DNA of 33,891 nt from a virus. Below the pieces are notes generated by a model that had not been told where the DNA came from, did not search any database, and was given only the letters and a program-made list of their open reading frames with translations. Position 1 is the stretch's first letter. The number at the start of each line of letters is the position of its first letter. Where the stretch lies: IMG/VR virus record IMGVR_UViG_3300020183_000266, positions 1-33,891 of that record; one strand, written 5' to 3'. The position numbers and the translations under genes were made by a program. Below, piece after piece: positions 29,852 to 33,891 of the stretch.

Positions 29852-30232
29852 CTAAAAAGGTATGTCGCTGATTAAACCCGTGGAATCGTAGTTTTCTACT
29901 GCCTCTGTCTTGGTCTTGGGTTCTCCGGCAAACTCCAGCTCATTAAGACGGGCTCTTAGAGACATACCCTCGGTTCCGTCCTTGCGTTTATATTCCTCGA
30001 TATGAGGTTCTCCAAGGGTCACAAAGAGCTGCTGGCCCTTGATCAGGTGCTGACTTAACTTCTCTACCCGATCCCCCCACATCGTTGCGGAGACCCATTG
30101 TGTCGGTCTCTTACCGTCCTGACCTTTCTTTCCGTAAGAGAAGGCTAGGGATAGATCCATGACGGGTTTGTTGTCCGGGGTGTATCGGACTACTGGGTCG
30201 TTACCCAGACGAGCTAAACCTACTAATAACAT
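29852..30232 (-). CDS. ssb: Single-stranded DNA-binding protein
   Basis: The 126-aa SSB-type OB-fold protein opens L-V-G-L-A-R-L-G-N-D-P-V-V-R-Y. Typical core segments follow (Q-W-V-S-A-T-M-W-G-D-R-V; L-I-K-G-Q-Q-L-F-V-T-L-G). The acidic C-terminus G-L-I-S-D-I-P-F matches the conserved tail that recruits recombination and replication partners. It coats single-stranded DNA made by the YqaJ-type exonuclease next door. GGAGAG precedes ATG 30232, two bases after the exonuclease stop. Confidence 0.92.
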   Translation of the reverse strand: MLLVGLARLGNDPVVRYTPDNKPVMDLSLAFSYGKKGQDGKRPTQWVSATMWGDRVEKLSQHLIKGQQLFVTLGEPHIEEYKRKDGTEGMSLRARLNELEFAGEPKTKTEAVENYDSTGLISDIPF

Positions 30233-30234
30233 CG

Positions 30235-30879
30235 TTACTCTCCTTTATCGAAATAGACTGCTTTGGTGTTGTAAAAATCAAAGAGCTGGTCGCATTCCTT
30301 TAAGAATGTTTCCGCAGCGGTCTCAATAGCTTTGATTTCTTCTGGCGTGGGTTTGAACTTTCGAATGAATAGGCGCTTGTCCTCGCTCATCCTCGGATCG
30401 AAAGACACAAACCATACGTCCCTGCCGGTGCAAGCTGCCTGCAAAATCATCTGCGGTTTGTAGTCATCAGGAACGACCTGACCCGATATGTATTCCATAT
30501 GTGTCCGAGTCTTTGGGCATTTGATTTCGATCAGGCATCCGTCAGACGTAAACCCGTCCGGTGAACAGCCTAGAAAACCGATGGTTGGGTGATCAATAAA
30601 GCCTACGTCCTCGACCTTGATGTTACACATAGCCTCAAAAGCCTCTTTTGCAAAAACCTCTTGCTCGGTTCCCCATGCCATGTCTGAGGTGACGTACTTA
30701 TCAGCAAAGGTATTGGTGATCCGCTCGGCCACAATTTCATAGCGCAGATTTTTGCGCTCGGTTGATTCTTTACCAGACTTTAAGAAGTTCATGGCCGCGC
30801 TCATACGCGAGCCGGTGAGCTTACCGAGTCTGTCGTTCCACCAGTTACCGTCCTGCTGAAAAGGATTGGGTTCACGCAT
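30235..30879 (-). CDS. YqaJ-type (lambda exonuclease-like) recombination nuclease
   Basis: The 214-aa protein has the PD-(D/E)xK core of YqaJ recombinases: G-T-E-Q-E at 70-74, C-S-P-D-G-F at 105-110 (D108) and I-E-I-K at 117-120 (E118, K120). The family degrades one strand of double-stranded DNA ends, as lambda Red alpha does, to leave tails for an annealing protein. It is flanked by the ERF-like annealing protein (8-base overlap, ATGCGTGA) and by SSB, the classical phage recombination trio. Its likely roles are concatemer formation and repair. Confidence 0.88.
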   Translation of the reverse strand: MREPNPFQQDGNWWNDRLGKLTGSRMSAAMNFLKSGKESTERKNLRYEIVAERITNTFADKYVTSDMAWGTEQEVFAKEAFEAMCNIKVEDVGFIDHPTIGFLGCSPDGFTSDGCLIEIKCPKTRTHMEYISGQVVPDDYKPQMILQAACTGRDVWFVSFDPRMSEDKRLFIRKFKPTPEEIKAIETAAETFLKECDQLFDFYNTKAVYFDKGE

Positions 30880-31405
30880 TTTGAGTCTCCTTTAGTTTTT
30901 TGCCATATGCCGCTACTTCTTCGCGCACCATTTCGCGCTCATCATCTTTTAATGCGCCCCAAAAGATAGCTAGCATCTGCGGGGTTGACGCATCGTTCAT
31001 AGCTTTGAGCAGCTCGTCTTTTGACCGGCTTTTTCTTTCCTCGACTTTAGCCTTGGGTTTGGCCTGCTGATGAATTGCATTTTGAACTTCGTTGGCAGAC
31101 GCAAACTCAGTACCGCCCCAGCCTGCCGCAGCTAACGCACGACCGATAGCAGAGGTCTCAGCGTTCTCTAGGGCAGAAGTGGAGTTAATTTGGCCGTTGG
31201 CGCGGAACTCTTCGGCGTGGCCGGTAGAGATACATTTGCCATCTTCTTTATAGATTCGGGCCTGCATAATTACCACTACGTCATCGGCCTTGATGATTTC
31301 TGTGGACAGCTCCCATTCGGGGTGAGCCTCGCGGAACTTCTGAACCCGCAGGGCTACGGTCTGATACTCCTTACCACGGATATTTACGACACCTGTATTT
31401 GACAT
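30872..31405 (-). CDS. ERF/Rad52-like single-strand annealing protein
   Basis: Start ATG 31405 (M-S-N-T-G) is used because GGAGAA is directly upstream; a longer frame begins at 31441. The 177-aa protein carries the hallmark S-A-L-E-N-A-E-T-S-A-I-G-R-A-L-A-A-A-G-W near residues 76-95 of ERF-type phage annealing proteins. A lysine-rich middle (K-P-K-A-K-V-E-E-R-K-S-R) and helical C-terminus follow. It should pair with the YqaJ nuclease to anneal complementary strands. The exact superfamily (ERF, RecT, Sak3) is not settled by reading alone. Confidence 0.72.
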   Translation of the reverse strand: MSNTGVVNIRGKEYQTVALRVQKFREAHPEWELSTEIIKADDVVVIMQARIYKEDGKCISTGHAEEFRANGQINSTSALENAETSAIGRALAAAGWGGTEFASANEVQNAIHQQAKPKAKVEERKSRSKDELLKAMNDASTPQMLAIFWGALKDDEREMVREEVAAYGKKLKETQNA

Positions 31406-31418
31406 GACTATTCTCCAG

Positions 31419-31514
31419 TTAGAAAGACACAAACAACACAACGAGATACAACATTACAAGCGTAGCAGTAAAGACTGCGTATTCTAGGTACTCGATAAAT
31501 TTATTTTTATCCAT
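31419..31514 (-). CDS. Tiny membrane protein (31 aa)
   Basis: The 31-aa product (M-D-K-N-K-F-I-E-Y-L-E-Y-A-V then F-T-A-T-L-V-M-L-Y-L-V-V-L-F-V) has one hydrophobic helix after a charged start. ATG 31514 overlaps the upstream gene's stop (ATGGATAA), with GGAG seven bases before it, both signs of a real gene despite its size. Function unknown; it could modulate a host membrane protein. Confidence 0.55.
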   Translation of the reverse strand: MDKNKFIEYLEYAVFTATLVMLYLVVLFVSF

Positions 31515-31719
31515 GTTTGGGCTCCCGCAGTAAGACATAACGTGCGTAGCGGACACCGTCTTTACCCTCGATCATGTGAGTGCTGATCAGCCAGCCGCGA
31601 CCCTTGAGCTTAAAGATAACGTCAGCAAGTCGAGTAGCGCGATACTTAGTAATTGCCTCCCAGCTAGTGATGTGTTTGTGTTTGCTTAAATGCGTAGCCA
31701 CATTAGCAATCTTGGTCAT
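31507..31719 (-). CDS. HTH_39-like winged-helix protein
   Basis: The 70-aa protein has a helix-turn-helix region H-L-S-K-H-K-H-I-T-S-W-E-A-I-T-K-Y-R-A-T-R-L-A-D (residues about 10-33) and a following wing G-R-G-W-L-I-S-T, typical of the phage HTH_39 family. It could bind DNA as a regulator; the target is unknown. GGAGAATA precedes ATG 31719. It is translationally coupled to the 31-aa membrane protein. Confidence 0.68.
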   Translation of the reverse strand: MTKIANVATHLSKHKHITSWEAITKYRATRLADVIFKLKGRGWLISTHMIEGKDGVRYARYVLLREPKHG

Positions 31720-31730
31720 TTCTATTCTCC

Positions 31731-31961
31731 TTATCGTGAATGATCGAACAAATCTTTAGCAATCTGACGAGCTGCTTCTTTTGTCAGCGTGATGCCAGCT
31801 TTGACGTTATCGGTGTTAACGTGCATCCACACAAAGTCGTCATCAGAGTGAATGTGGGTCTCAAACCGAGAGTCGACAAACGGGCCGGTAAACTTGCGAA
31901 CCTTAGATTCTGTTTCTTCTTGCTGTTCAAGCTGTTGCTGGTGGTGTAGTGCTTGGCTCAT
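31731..31961 (-). CDS. Small unknown protein (76 aa)
   Basis: The product begins S-Q-A-L-H-H-Q-Q-Q-L-E-Q-Q-E-E-T-E (Gln/Glu-rich) and ends K-A-G-I-T-L-T-K-E-A-A-R-Q-I-A-K-D-L-F, with D-S-R-F-E-T-H-I-H-S-D-D-D-F-V-W-M between. Start ATG 31961 overlaps the previous stop (ATGA), and GGGGAAA is upstream. No family is recognised. It belongs to the leftward early unit. Confidence 0.6.
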   Translation of the reverse strand: MSQALHHQQQLEQQEETESKVRKFTGPFVDSRFETHIHSDDDFVWMHVNTDNVKAGITLTKEAARQIAKDLFDHSR

Positions 31962-32128
31962 TTGATTTCCCCGCAGTTAATATGGTCAGCTAAGAATTTC
32001 TCGATGTCGCGAAACGTAGATACCCACGCCCGCAGGCCGCAGACGCATTTGTAGCTGGGTATGTTGTTCTCAATGATTTTCACCACATGATTGATCGGTT
32101 GATCGTGGTGCTGTGAGTAGACTGTCAT
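31958..32128 (-). CDS. Small zinc-finger-like protein (56 aa)
   Basis: The product is M-T-V-Y-S-Q-H-H-D-Q ... Y-K-C-V-C-G-L-R-A-W-V then F-L-A-D-H-I-N-C-G. The C-x-C ... H-x2-C spacing looks like a small zinc finger. The Shine-Dalgarno GGAGAGAATAA is identical to that of the gene before it. The stop overlaps the next ATG. Function unknown. Confidence 0.62.
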   Translation of the reverse strand: MTVYSQHHDQPINHVVKIIENNIPSYKCVCGLRAWVSTFRDIEKFLADHINCGEIK

Positions 32129-32145
32129 TTATTCTCTCCGAGTAA

Positions 32146-32159
32146 GGGGCCGAGGCCCC
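32146..32159 (-). promoter_or_regulatory. Leader hairpin upstream of the 32128 gene
   Basis: GGGGCC-GA-GGCCCC (32146-32159), 18 bases before the ATG and 6-7 bases from the GGAGAGAATAA ribosome-binding site. Not followed by a T-run on the minus strand. A hairpin in the same position precedes the 32458 gene, so this may be an mRNA processing or stability element. Confidence 0.45.
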
Positions 32160-32164
32160 GGTTG

Positions 32165-32458
32165 TTAGATTATTGCTTTGCCTGTTAAAACGTCAACAAC
32201 TTCGTCATTCCCAAACTCAGATTTAATTTCTGCAAGCTCTTCTTTTGAGTAACCGTTTTTCTCACGAAAAGAAATGTAACGTGCGATTGCTAGAGCATCT
32301 TCAACTGCTTTTTGTTGAACCGATGCTTGAACTTGTTGTTGGGTGATTACACCGTCAGCTAACAGACCAGCTAACGTATCAGCAAACGGAATGTTGTTGT
32401 TAGAAATCCAACGAACTACGTTGCCGTCTAGTTTGATGTTGTTTGCGTCTTTGTTCAT
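32165..32458 (-). CDS. First gene of the leftward early unit, unknown function (97 aa)
   Basis: The 97-aa soluble protein begins M-N-K-D-A-N-N-I-K-L-D-G-N-V-V-R-W-I-S-N-N. It has two helical stretches (L-A-G-L-L-A-D-G-V-I-T-Q-Q-Q-V-Q-A-S-V; A-L-A-I-A-R-Y-I-S-F-R-E-K) and an acidic tail. GGAGAGAATAA precedes ATG 32458, and a strong promoter lies about 40 bases upstream. As the promoter-proximal early gene it may act on the host or on regulation, but the family is not recognised. Confidence 0.65.
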   Translation of the reverse strand: MNKDANNIKLDGNVVRWISNNNIPFADTLAGLLADGVITQQQVQASVQQKAVEDALAIARYISFREKNGYSKEELAEIKSEFGNDEVVDVLTGKAII

Positions 32459-32476
32459 TTATTCTCTCCGGTTAAG

Positions 32477-32490
32477 CGGTCACATGACCG
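32477..32490. promoter_or_regulatory. Palindrome in the early leader
   Basis: CGGTCA-CA-TGACCG (32477-32490) lies at the predicted start of the leftward transcript, with GGAGAGAATAA next to it. It is either an operator or a 5'-terminal mRNA hairpin. A comparable 14-base hairpin precedes the next gene (32146-32159). Confidence 0.5.
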
Positions 32491-32498
32491 TGATATGA

Positions 32499-32526
32499 AT
32501 AGTAAACTGTTTATAGGCCATGTCAA
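32499..32526 (-). promoter_or_regulatory. Leftward early promoter
   Basis: On the minus strand a perfect TTGACA (32521-32526 in plus coordinates), 16-base spacer, and TACTAT (32499-32504). AAACAGTT (minus strand) abuts the -10, inside the palindrome TAAACTGTTTA (plus 32503-32513). Start is expected near 32492, just before the 97-aa gene. Confidence 0.78.
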
Positions 32527-32550
32527 CAGGTTTTTGAGCTTTTTTACAAA

Positions 32551-32581
32551 AATAGGGTAATCCCCTACAAAATGTAGGGTA
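32551..32581. promoter_or_regulatory. TAGGG/CCCTA operator cluster between divergent promoters
   Basis: Half-sites alternate in orientation: TAGGG (32553-32557), CCCTACA (32563-32569), TGTAGGG (32573-32579). Two inverted pairs share the middle half-site, with spacers of about 5 and 3 bases. The last half-site is three bases from the -35 of the rightward promoter, so a bound protein could control both directions. Confidence 0.5.
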
Positions 32582-32582
32582 G

Positions 32583-32611
32583 TTGGCAAGAACAGGTTAT
32601 TGCCCTATAAT
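32583..32611 (+). promoter_or_regulatory. Rightward promoter of the structured RNA
   Basis: TTGGCA (32583-32588), 17-base spacer, perfect TATAAT (32606-32611). The spacer holds AACAGGTTATTG (32591-32602), part of a near-palindrome shared with sites at 32524 and 32965. Start is expected near 32618. Confidence 0.8.
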
Positions 32612-32617
32612 CGGGGT

Positions 32618-32797
32618 GTCAGCAGGGTGGCACCTGTTGGAATCAAAGGGACGAGGCAATACCAGCGCAAGCCCGCATAAGTCTAGGGCGTGTGTAGCGT
32701 TAAAACCGATGAGTCGGCTTACTGGTATTGCCCCCTCATTGGTTTCAATGTCTGCTCATGCCAAGAGCCACGCTCTAGTCTTATGCGGGTTTTTTCT
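32618..32797 (+). ncRNA. Structured noncoding RNA candidate with interlocking helices and terminator
   Basis: This roughly 180-nt unit runs from a strong promoter to a terminator-like end. A 7-pair hairpin (32620-32626 with 32633-32639) opens it. Helix A (32655-32665 with 32722-32732) is 11 perfect pairs. Helix B (32672-32692 with 32769-32789) is 21 positions with one mismatch and one G-T, and runs into TTTTTTCTT. Helix C (32703-32713 with 32735-32745) is 11 pairs with one G-T. A crosses both B and C, so the RNA forms a pseudoknot or switches between folds. No ribosome-binding site with a convincing frame was seen inside. It may be a trans-acting RNA or an attenuating leader of the rightward operon. 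Confidence 0.6.
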
Positions 32798-32798
32798 T
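32769..32798 (+). terminator. Terminator at the end of the structured RNA
   Basis: The 3' arm of helix B (32769-32789) is followed by TTTTTTCTT (32790-32798). The 5' arm is 77 bases upstream, so this is a long-looped intrinsic terminator. A alternative pairing (helix A) could disrupt it. Confidence 0.6.
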
Positions 32799-32802
32799 GG
32801 TC

Positions 32803-32946
32803 GCTGGCTGCGCGAAACGCCAGCTAAGTAAAAGGCGTGGATGGGATAGAGGCCGGGGGATAAGTAGCCCCGGAGCCGGGGTCGACACCCGCTATATCCG
32901 TCTAGTAGTGGGCATGGCTACCTAGAGTACCGTTGTTACGGGATAC
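32803..32946 (+). other. Structured region: three-way junction and hairpin series
   Basis: This noncoding DNA is almost entirely self-complementary in order. Hairpin GCTGGC/GCCAGC (32803-32808, 32819-32824). A three-way junction at 32839-32899: GGAT-ggg-ATAG pairs with CTATATCC, enclosing CCGGGG/CCCCGG (32853-32858, 32868-32873) and CGGG-GTCGACA-CCCG (32877-32891). Then TCTAGTAG/CTAC-c-TAGA (32901-32926), and GTA-CCGT/ACGG-ga-TAC (32927-32946). The loop GTCGACA resembles a tRNA T-loop, but there is no D-arm, anticodon arm or CCA. Candidates are an antitermination or leader RNA, an origin, or a separate small RNA. Confidence 0.5.
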
Positions 32947-32963
32947 ATCTCCATGTAAGTCTG

Positions 32964-32981
32964 GCAAAAACCTGTTTTTGC
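32964..32981. promoter_or_regulatory. Palindromic operator, 18 bp
   Basis: GCAAAAAC-CT-GTTTTTGC (32964-32981) is a perfect inverted repeat. Its core AAAACAGGTTTT recurs as AACAGGTTTTTG (32524-32535) and AACAGGTTATTG (32591-32602). It overlaps the -35-like TTGCTA (32978-32983) of a possible rightward promoter, spacer 17, TTTAAG at 33001-33006. Confidence 0.55.
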
Positions 32982-33019
32982 TAGTTGGTCGGTCTATGGT
33001 TTTAAGGACAAAGAACAGC

Positions 33020-33046
33020 TTGCAAACAGTTTGCAGTTCGGATAAT
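33020..33046 (+). promoter_or_regulatory. Possible promoter directly before the 33055 gene
   Basis: TTGCAA (33020-33025), 15-base spacer, GATAAT (33041-33046, 5 of 6). The spacer is short, so the call is weak. The palindrome AAACAGTTT (33024-33032) overlaps the -35. Transcription would begin at or very near the ATG at 33055, where no Shine-Dalgarno is visible, so the message may be leaderless. Confidence 0.4.
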
Positions 33047-33054
33047 GTAATTCC

Positions 33055-33258
33055 ATGCAAAACGAAATCGACCAGCTCAAGAAGGTCGTCCCGTGGGCCA
33101 AAAAGGTCTGGGCGCAAAGCCTCGGGATAGTGCTTTCCCTCTTAATCGGGTTCGGTCTAGGGGTCTTACATACCGAGGGCCAAATCATCGATGACTGCCG
33201 GTACTCCAGCGTCTTTAGGATCGGATTACAGGCCTATAACTGCCAGAGGCGTAATTGA
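33055..33258 (+). CDS. Small single-pass membrane protein (67 aa)
   Basis: The 67-aa product (M-Q-N-E-I-D-Q-L-K-K-V-V-P-W-A-K-K) has one membrane helix at about residues 22-38 (S-L-G-I-V-L-S-L-L-I-G-F-G-L-G-V-L). A short C-terminal domain with two cysteines (D-D-C-R-Y and Y-N-C-Q-R) follows. It is the first gene of the rightward unit and has no visible Shine-Dalgarno. It overlaps the next start. Function unknown; host-membrane modification or superinfection exclusion are possibilities that the sequence does not decide. Confidence 0.6.
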   Translation: MQNEIDQLKKVVPWAKKVWAQSLGIVLSLLIGFGLGVLHTEGQIIDDCRYSSVFRIGLQAYNCQRRN

Positions 33259-33521
33259 CCAAAGGTGACCTACACGACCTAGCCGCTGGGGTGGGAATGA
33301 TCCGCACCGAGAGCGACCTGATTAGACCCCTGTGGACGGCCTCGGACAGCCAATTGACCCGGATGCTTGAGATAGTGATTAGGGACGTTAAGCAGAGCGC
33401 CTCGGAGGTCATGGTGGATGCGATTAAGAAGGCTGTTGCGTATGAGAGGGCTGAGTGCGCCAAAATCGCCGGGTATTCAAGCTCTGAGGCCGCTAAGGCT
33501 ATACGGGAGCGCGATGAGTAG
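33255..33521 (+). CDS. Small alpha-helical protein (88 aa)
   Basis: The TTG start at 33255 is used because GAGG lies six to nine bases upstream and the start overlaps the previous stop (TTGA). Alternatives in frame are GTG 33291 and ATG 33297. The product is charged and helical (L-T-R-M-L-E-I-V-I-R-D-V-K-Q-S-A-S-E-V-M; E-A-A-K-A-I-R-E-R-D). No motif is recognised. Its end overlaps the glycosyltransferase ATG at 33514. Confidence 0.55.
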   Translation: MTKGDLHDLAAGVGMIRTESDLIRPLWTASDSQLTRMLEIVIRDVKQSASEVMVDAIKKAVAYERAECAKIAGYSSSEAAKAIRERDE

Positions 33522-33891
33522 CGTAGCGGTGGTGACCTCAACAATCGGTAGAAAGACCTTAAAAGACTGTATCGAGAGCGTTAGAGCTCAGACCCGCAAG
33601 GCTACGCACTACGTCTTTATCCACGGAAAAAGTTTTATTAACGCCAAAAATGAGGTCATCGAGATAGCTACCGATCTCGAGCCAGATGTGGTTTTTGTGC
33701 AGCTACCCTTTAATAACGGGGGTAACGGGTTTGGGATGGCTCCCGTCTATGCGGCGGCTCCGTACATAGTGAGCGAGGAAGTCATCTGCTATCTGGATGA
33801 TGACAACCTTTATGACCCGCAACACATAGAAAAGAACGTAGGTTTTTTAGAGGAAGAGGGGCTAGATTGGTGTTATTCCCTACGCAGGATC
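33514..33891 (+). CDS. Family 2-type glycosyltransferase, N-terminal part (continues at position 137)
   Basis: This is the N-terminal 126 residues of the glycosyltransferase interrupted by the contig end. The N-terminus V-A-V-V-T-S-T-I-G-R-K-T-L-K-D-C-I-E-S-V is the first strand-loop-helix of GT2 proteins, and Y-L-D-D-D-N follows at about 93-98. The frame is open here, in contrast to the other end where the mismatch creates TAA. ATG 33514 overlaps the previous stop. Joined with positions 137-493 the protein is about 244 aa. Confidence 0.85.
   Translation, partial: MSSVAVVTSTIGRKTLKDCIESVRAQTRKATHYVFIHGKSFINAKNEVIEIATDLEPDVVFVQLPFNNGGNGFGMAPVYAAAPYIVSEEVICYLDDDNLYDPQHIEKNVGFLEEEGLDWCYSLRRI
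33756..33891. repeat. Right copy of the 136-bp terminal direct repeat
   Basis: This segment matches positions 1-136 with one mismatch (C at 33765 against A at 10). In this copy the glycosyltransferase frame is open, which argues that it is the correct version. Merging the two copies gives a circle of about 33,755 bp. Confidence 0.95.

Noticed and set aside
29670-29855. Plus-strand open frame of 61 codons
   Set aside because: It lies opposite the well-supported 59-aa minus-strand gene 29663-29842 and has no ribosome-binding site or neighbours on its strand.
32700-32820. Hammerhead ribozyme suggested by C-G-A-T-G-A-G and C-G-A-A-A-C
   Set aside because: The two core segments are about 100 bases apart and the stems required between them and the cleavage triplet are missing.
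32583-32831. Open frame over the structured RNA on the plus strand (82 codons from a TTG)
   Set aside because: It starts inside the -35 box of the promoter, has no ribosome-binding site, and its composition is that of paired RNA rather than of a protein.
32839-32899. tRNA gene suggested by the T-loop-like GTCGACA and neighbouring stems
   Set aside because: No D-arm, no seven-base anticodon loop with standard closing pairs, no CCA; the acceptor-like stem has a 3-base bulge. Kept as a structured element instead.
32902-33188. Overlapping open frames on both strands in 32902-33188
   Set aside because: They cover the hairpin series, operators and the beginning of the 33055 gene, have no ribosome-binding sites, and carry no protein-like pattern.
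1-33891. Prophage or lysogeny module
   Set aside because: No integrase, excisionase or CI-type repressor was seen on either strand, and no att-like core repeat apart from the assembly overlap.
1-33891. CRISPR array or insertion sequence
   Set aside because: No evenly spaced repeat-spacer structure and no transposase; the repeated stretches are in fibre and hub proteins or are the assembly overlap.

Overview
This window is a complete, circularly permuted genome of a tailed phage with P22-type (podovirus) virion architecture. The first 136 bases recur as the last 136 bases with one mismatch (position 10 versus 33765). The unique circle is therefore about 33,755 bp, and a glycosyltransferase gene is cut by the contig ends. 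A Gram-negative bacterial host is indicated by the P22-like portal, coat and packaged-DNA stabilisation proteins, a lipoprotein with a lipobox, an M15 peptidase endolysin and sigma70-like promoters. The style of the small conserved genes recalls phages from freshwater or marine metagenomes, possibly of Betaproteobacteria, but that is a guess. No integrase, excisionase, CI-type repressor or recognisable att site was seen, so a lytic lifestyle is likely.

Layout. (1) A dense noncoding control region, 32459-33054, separates two divergent transcription units. (2) Leftward from it (32458 down to 29122, minus strand) lies an early unit: small unknown proteins, a winged-helix protein, an ERF/Rad52-like annealing protein, a YqaJ-type exonuclease, SSB, further small proteins, and an overlapping membrane-protein/lipoprotein pair. 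(3) Rightward (33055 through the contig junction to 5808, plus strand) lie a glycosyltransferase, a replication-protein domain, a Ref-like HNH nuclease, a RusA resolvase, a DUF5856-like protein, a GroES-like co-chaperonin, several very small basic proteins and a 469-aa polyvalent-type protein. (4) One small minus-strand gene (5762-5968) interrupts the order just before the late promoter. (5) The structural block 6079-27238 runs small and large terminase, portal, scaffold, coat, head fibre, a second glycosyltransferase, tail fibre and receptor-binding tip cassettes, gp4-like and gp10-like connector proteins, a cupin, ejection proteins and a collar-domain fibre. (6) The lysis block 27240-29062 has membrane and coiled-coil proteins, a 3TM holin and an M15 endolysin, and ends at a strong terminator where the two units converge.

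How it works together. The leftward unit supplies a recombination-based replication and repair kit (exonuclease, annealing protein, SSB), complemented by RusA and Ref on the other strand. No DNA polymerase or helicase is present, so the phage must use the host replisome. The rightward unit builds P22-like heads, with a GroES homologue possibly helping coat folding, and short tails with exchangeable tips.

The most unusual material is regulatory. An 8-base element AAACnGTT directly abuts the -10 box at four separate promoters. The control region carries a promoter-to-terminator unit with interlocking (pseudoknot-forming) helices, followed by a compact three-way-junction fold and two more hairpins. 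These are the best candidates for something undescribed. All assignments come from reading the sequence; no database search was run.
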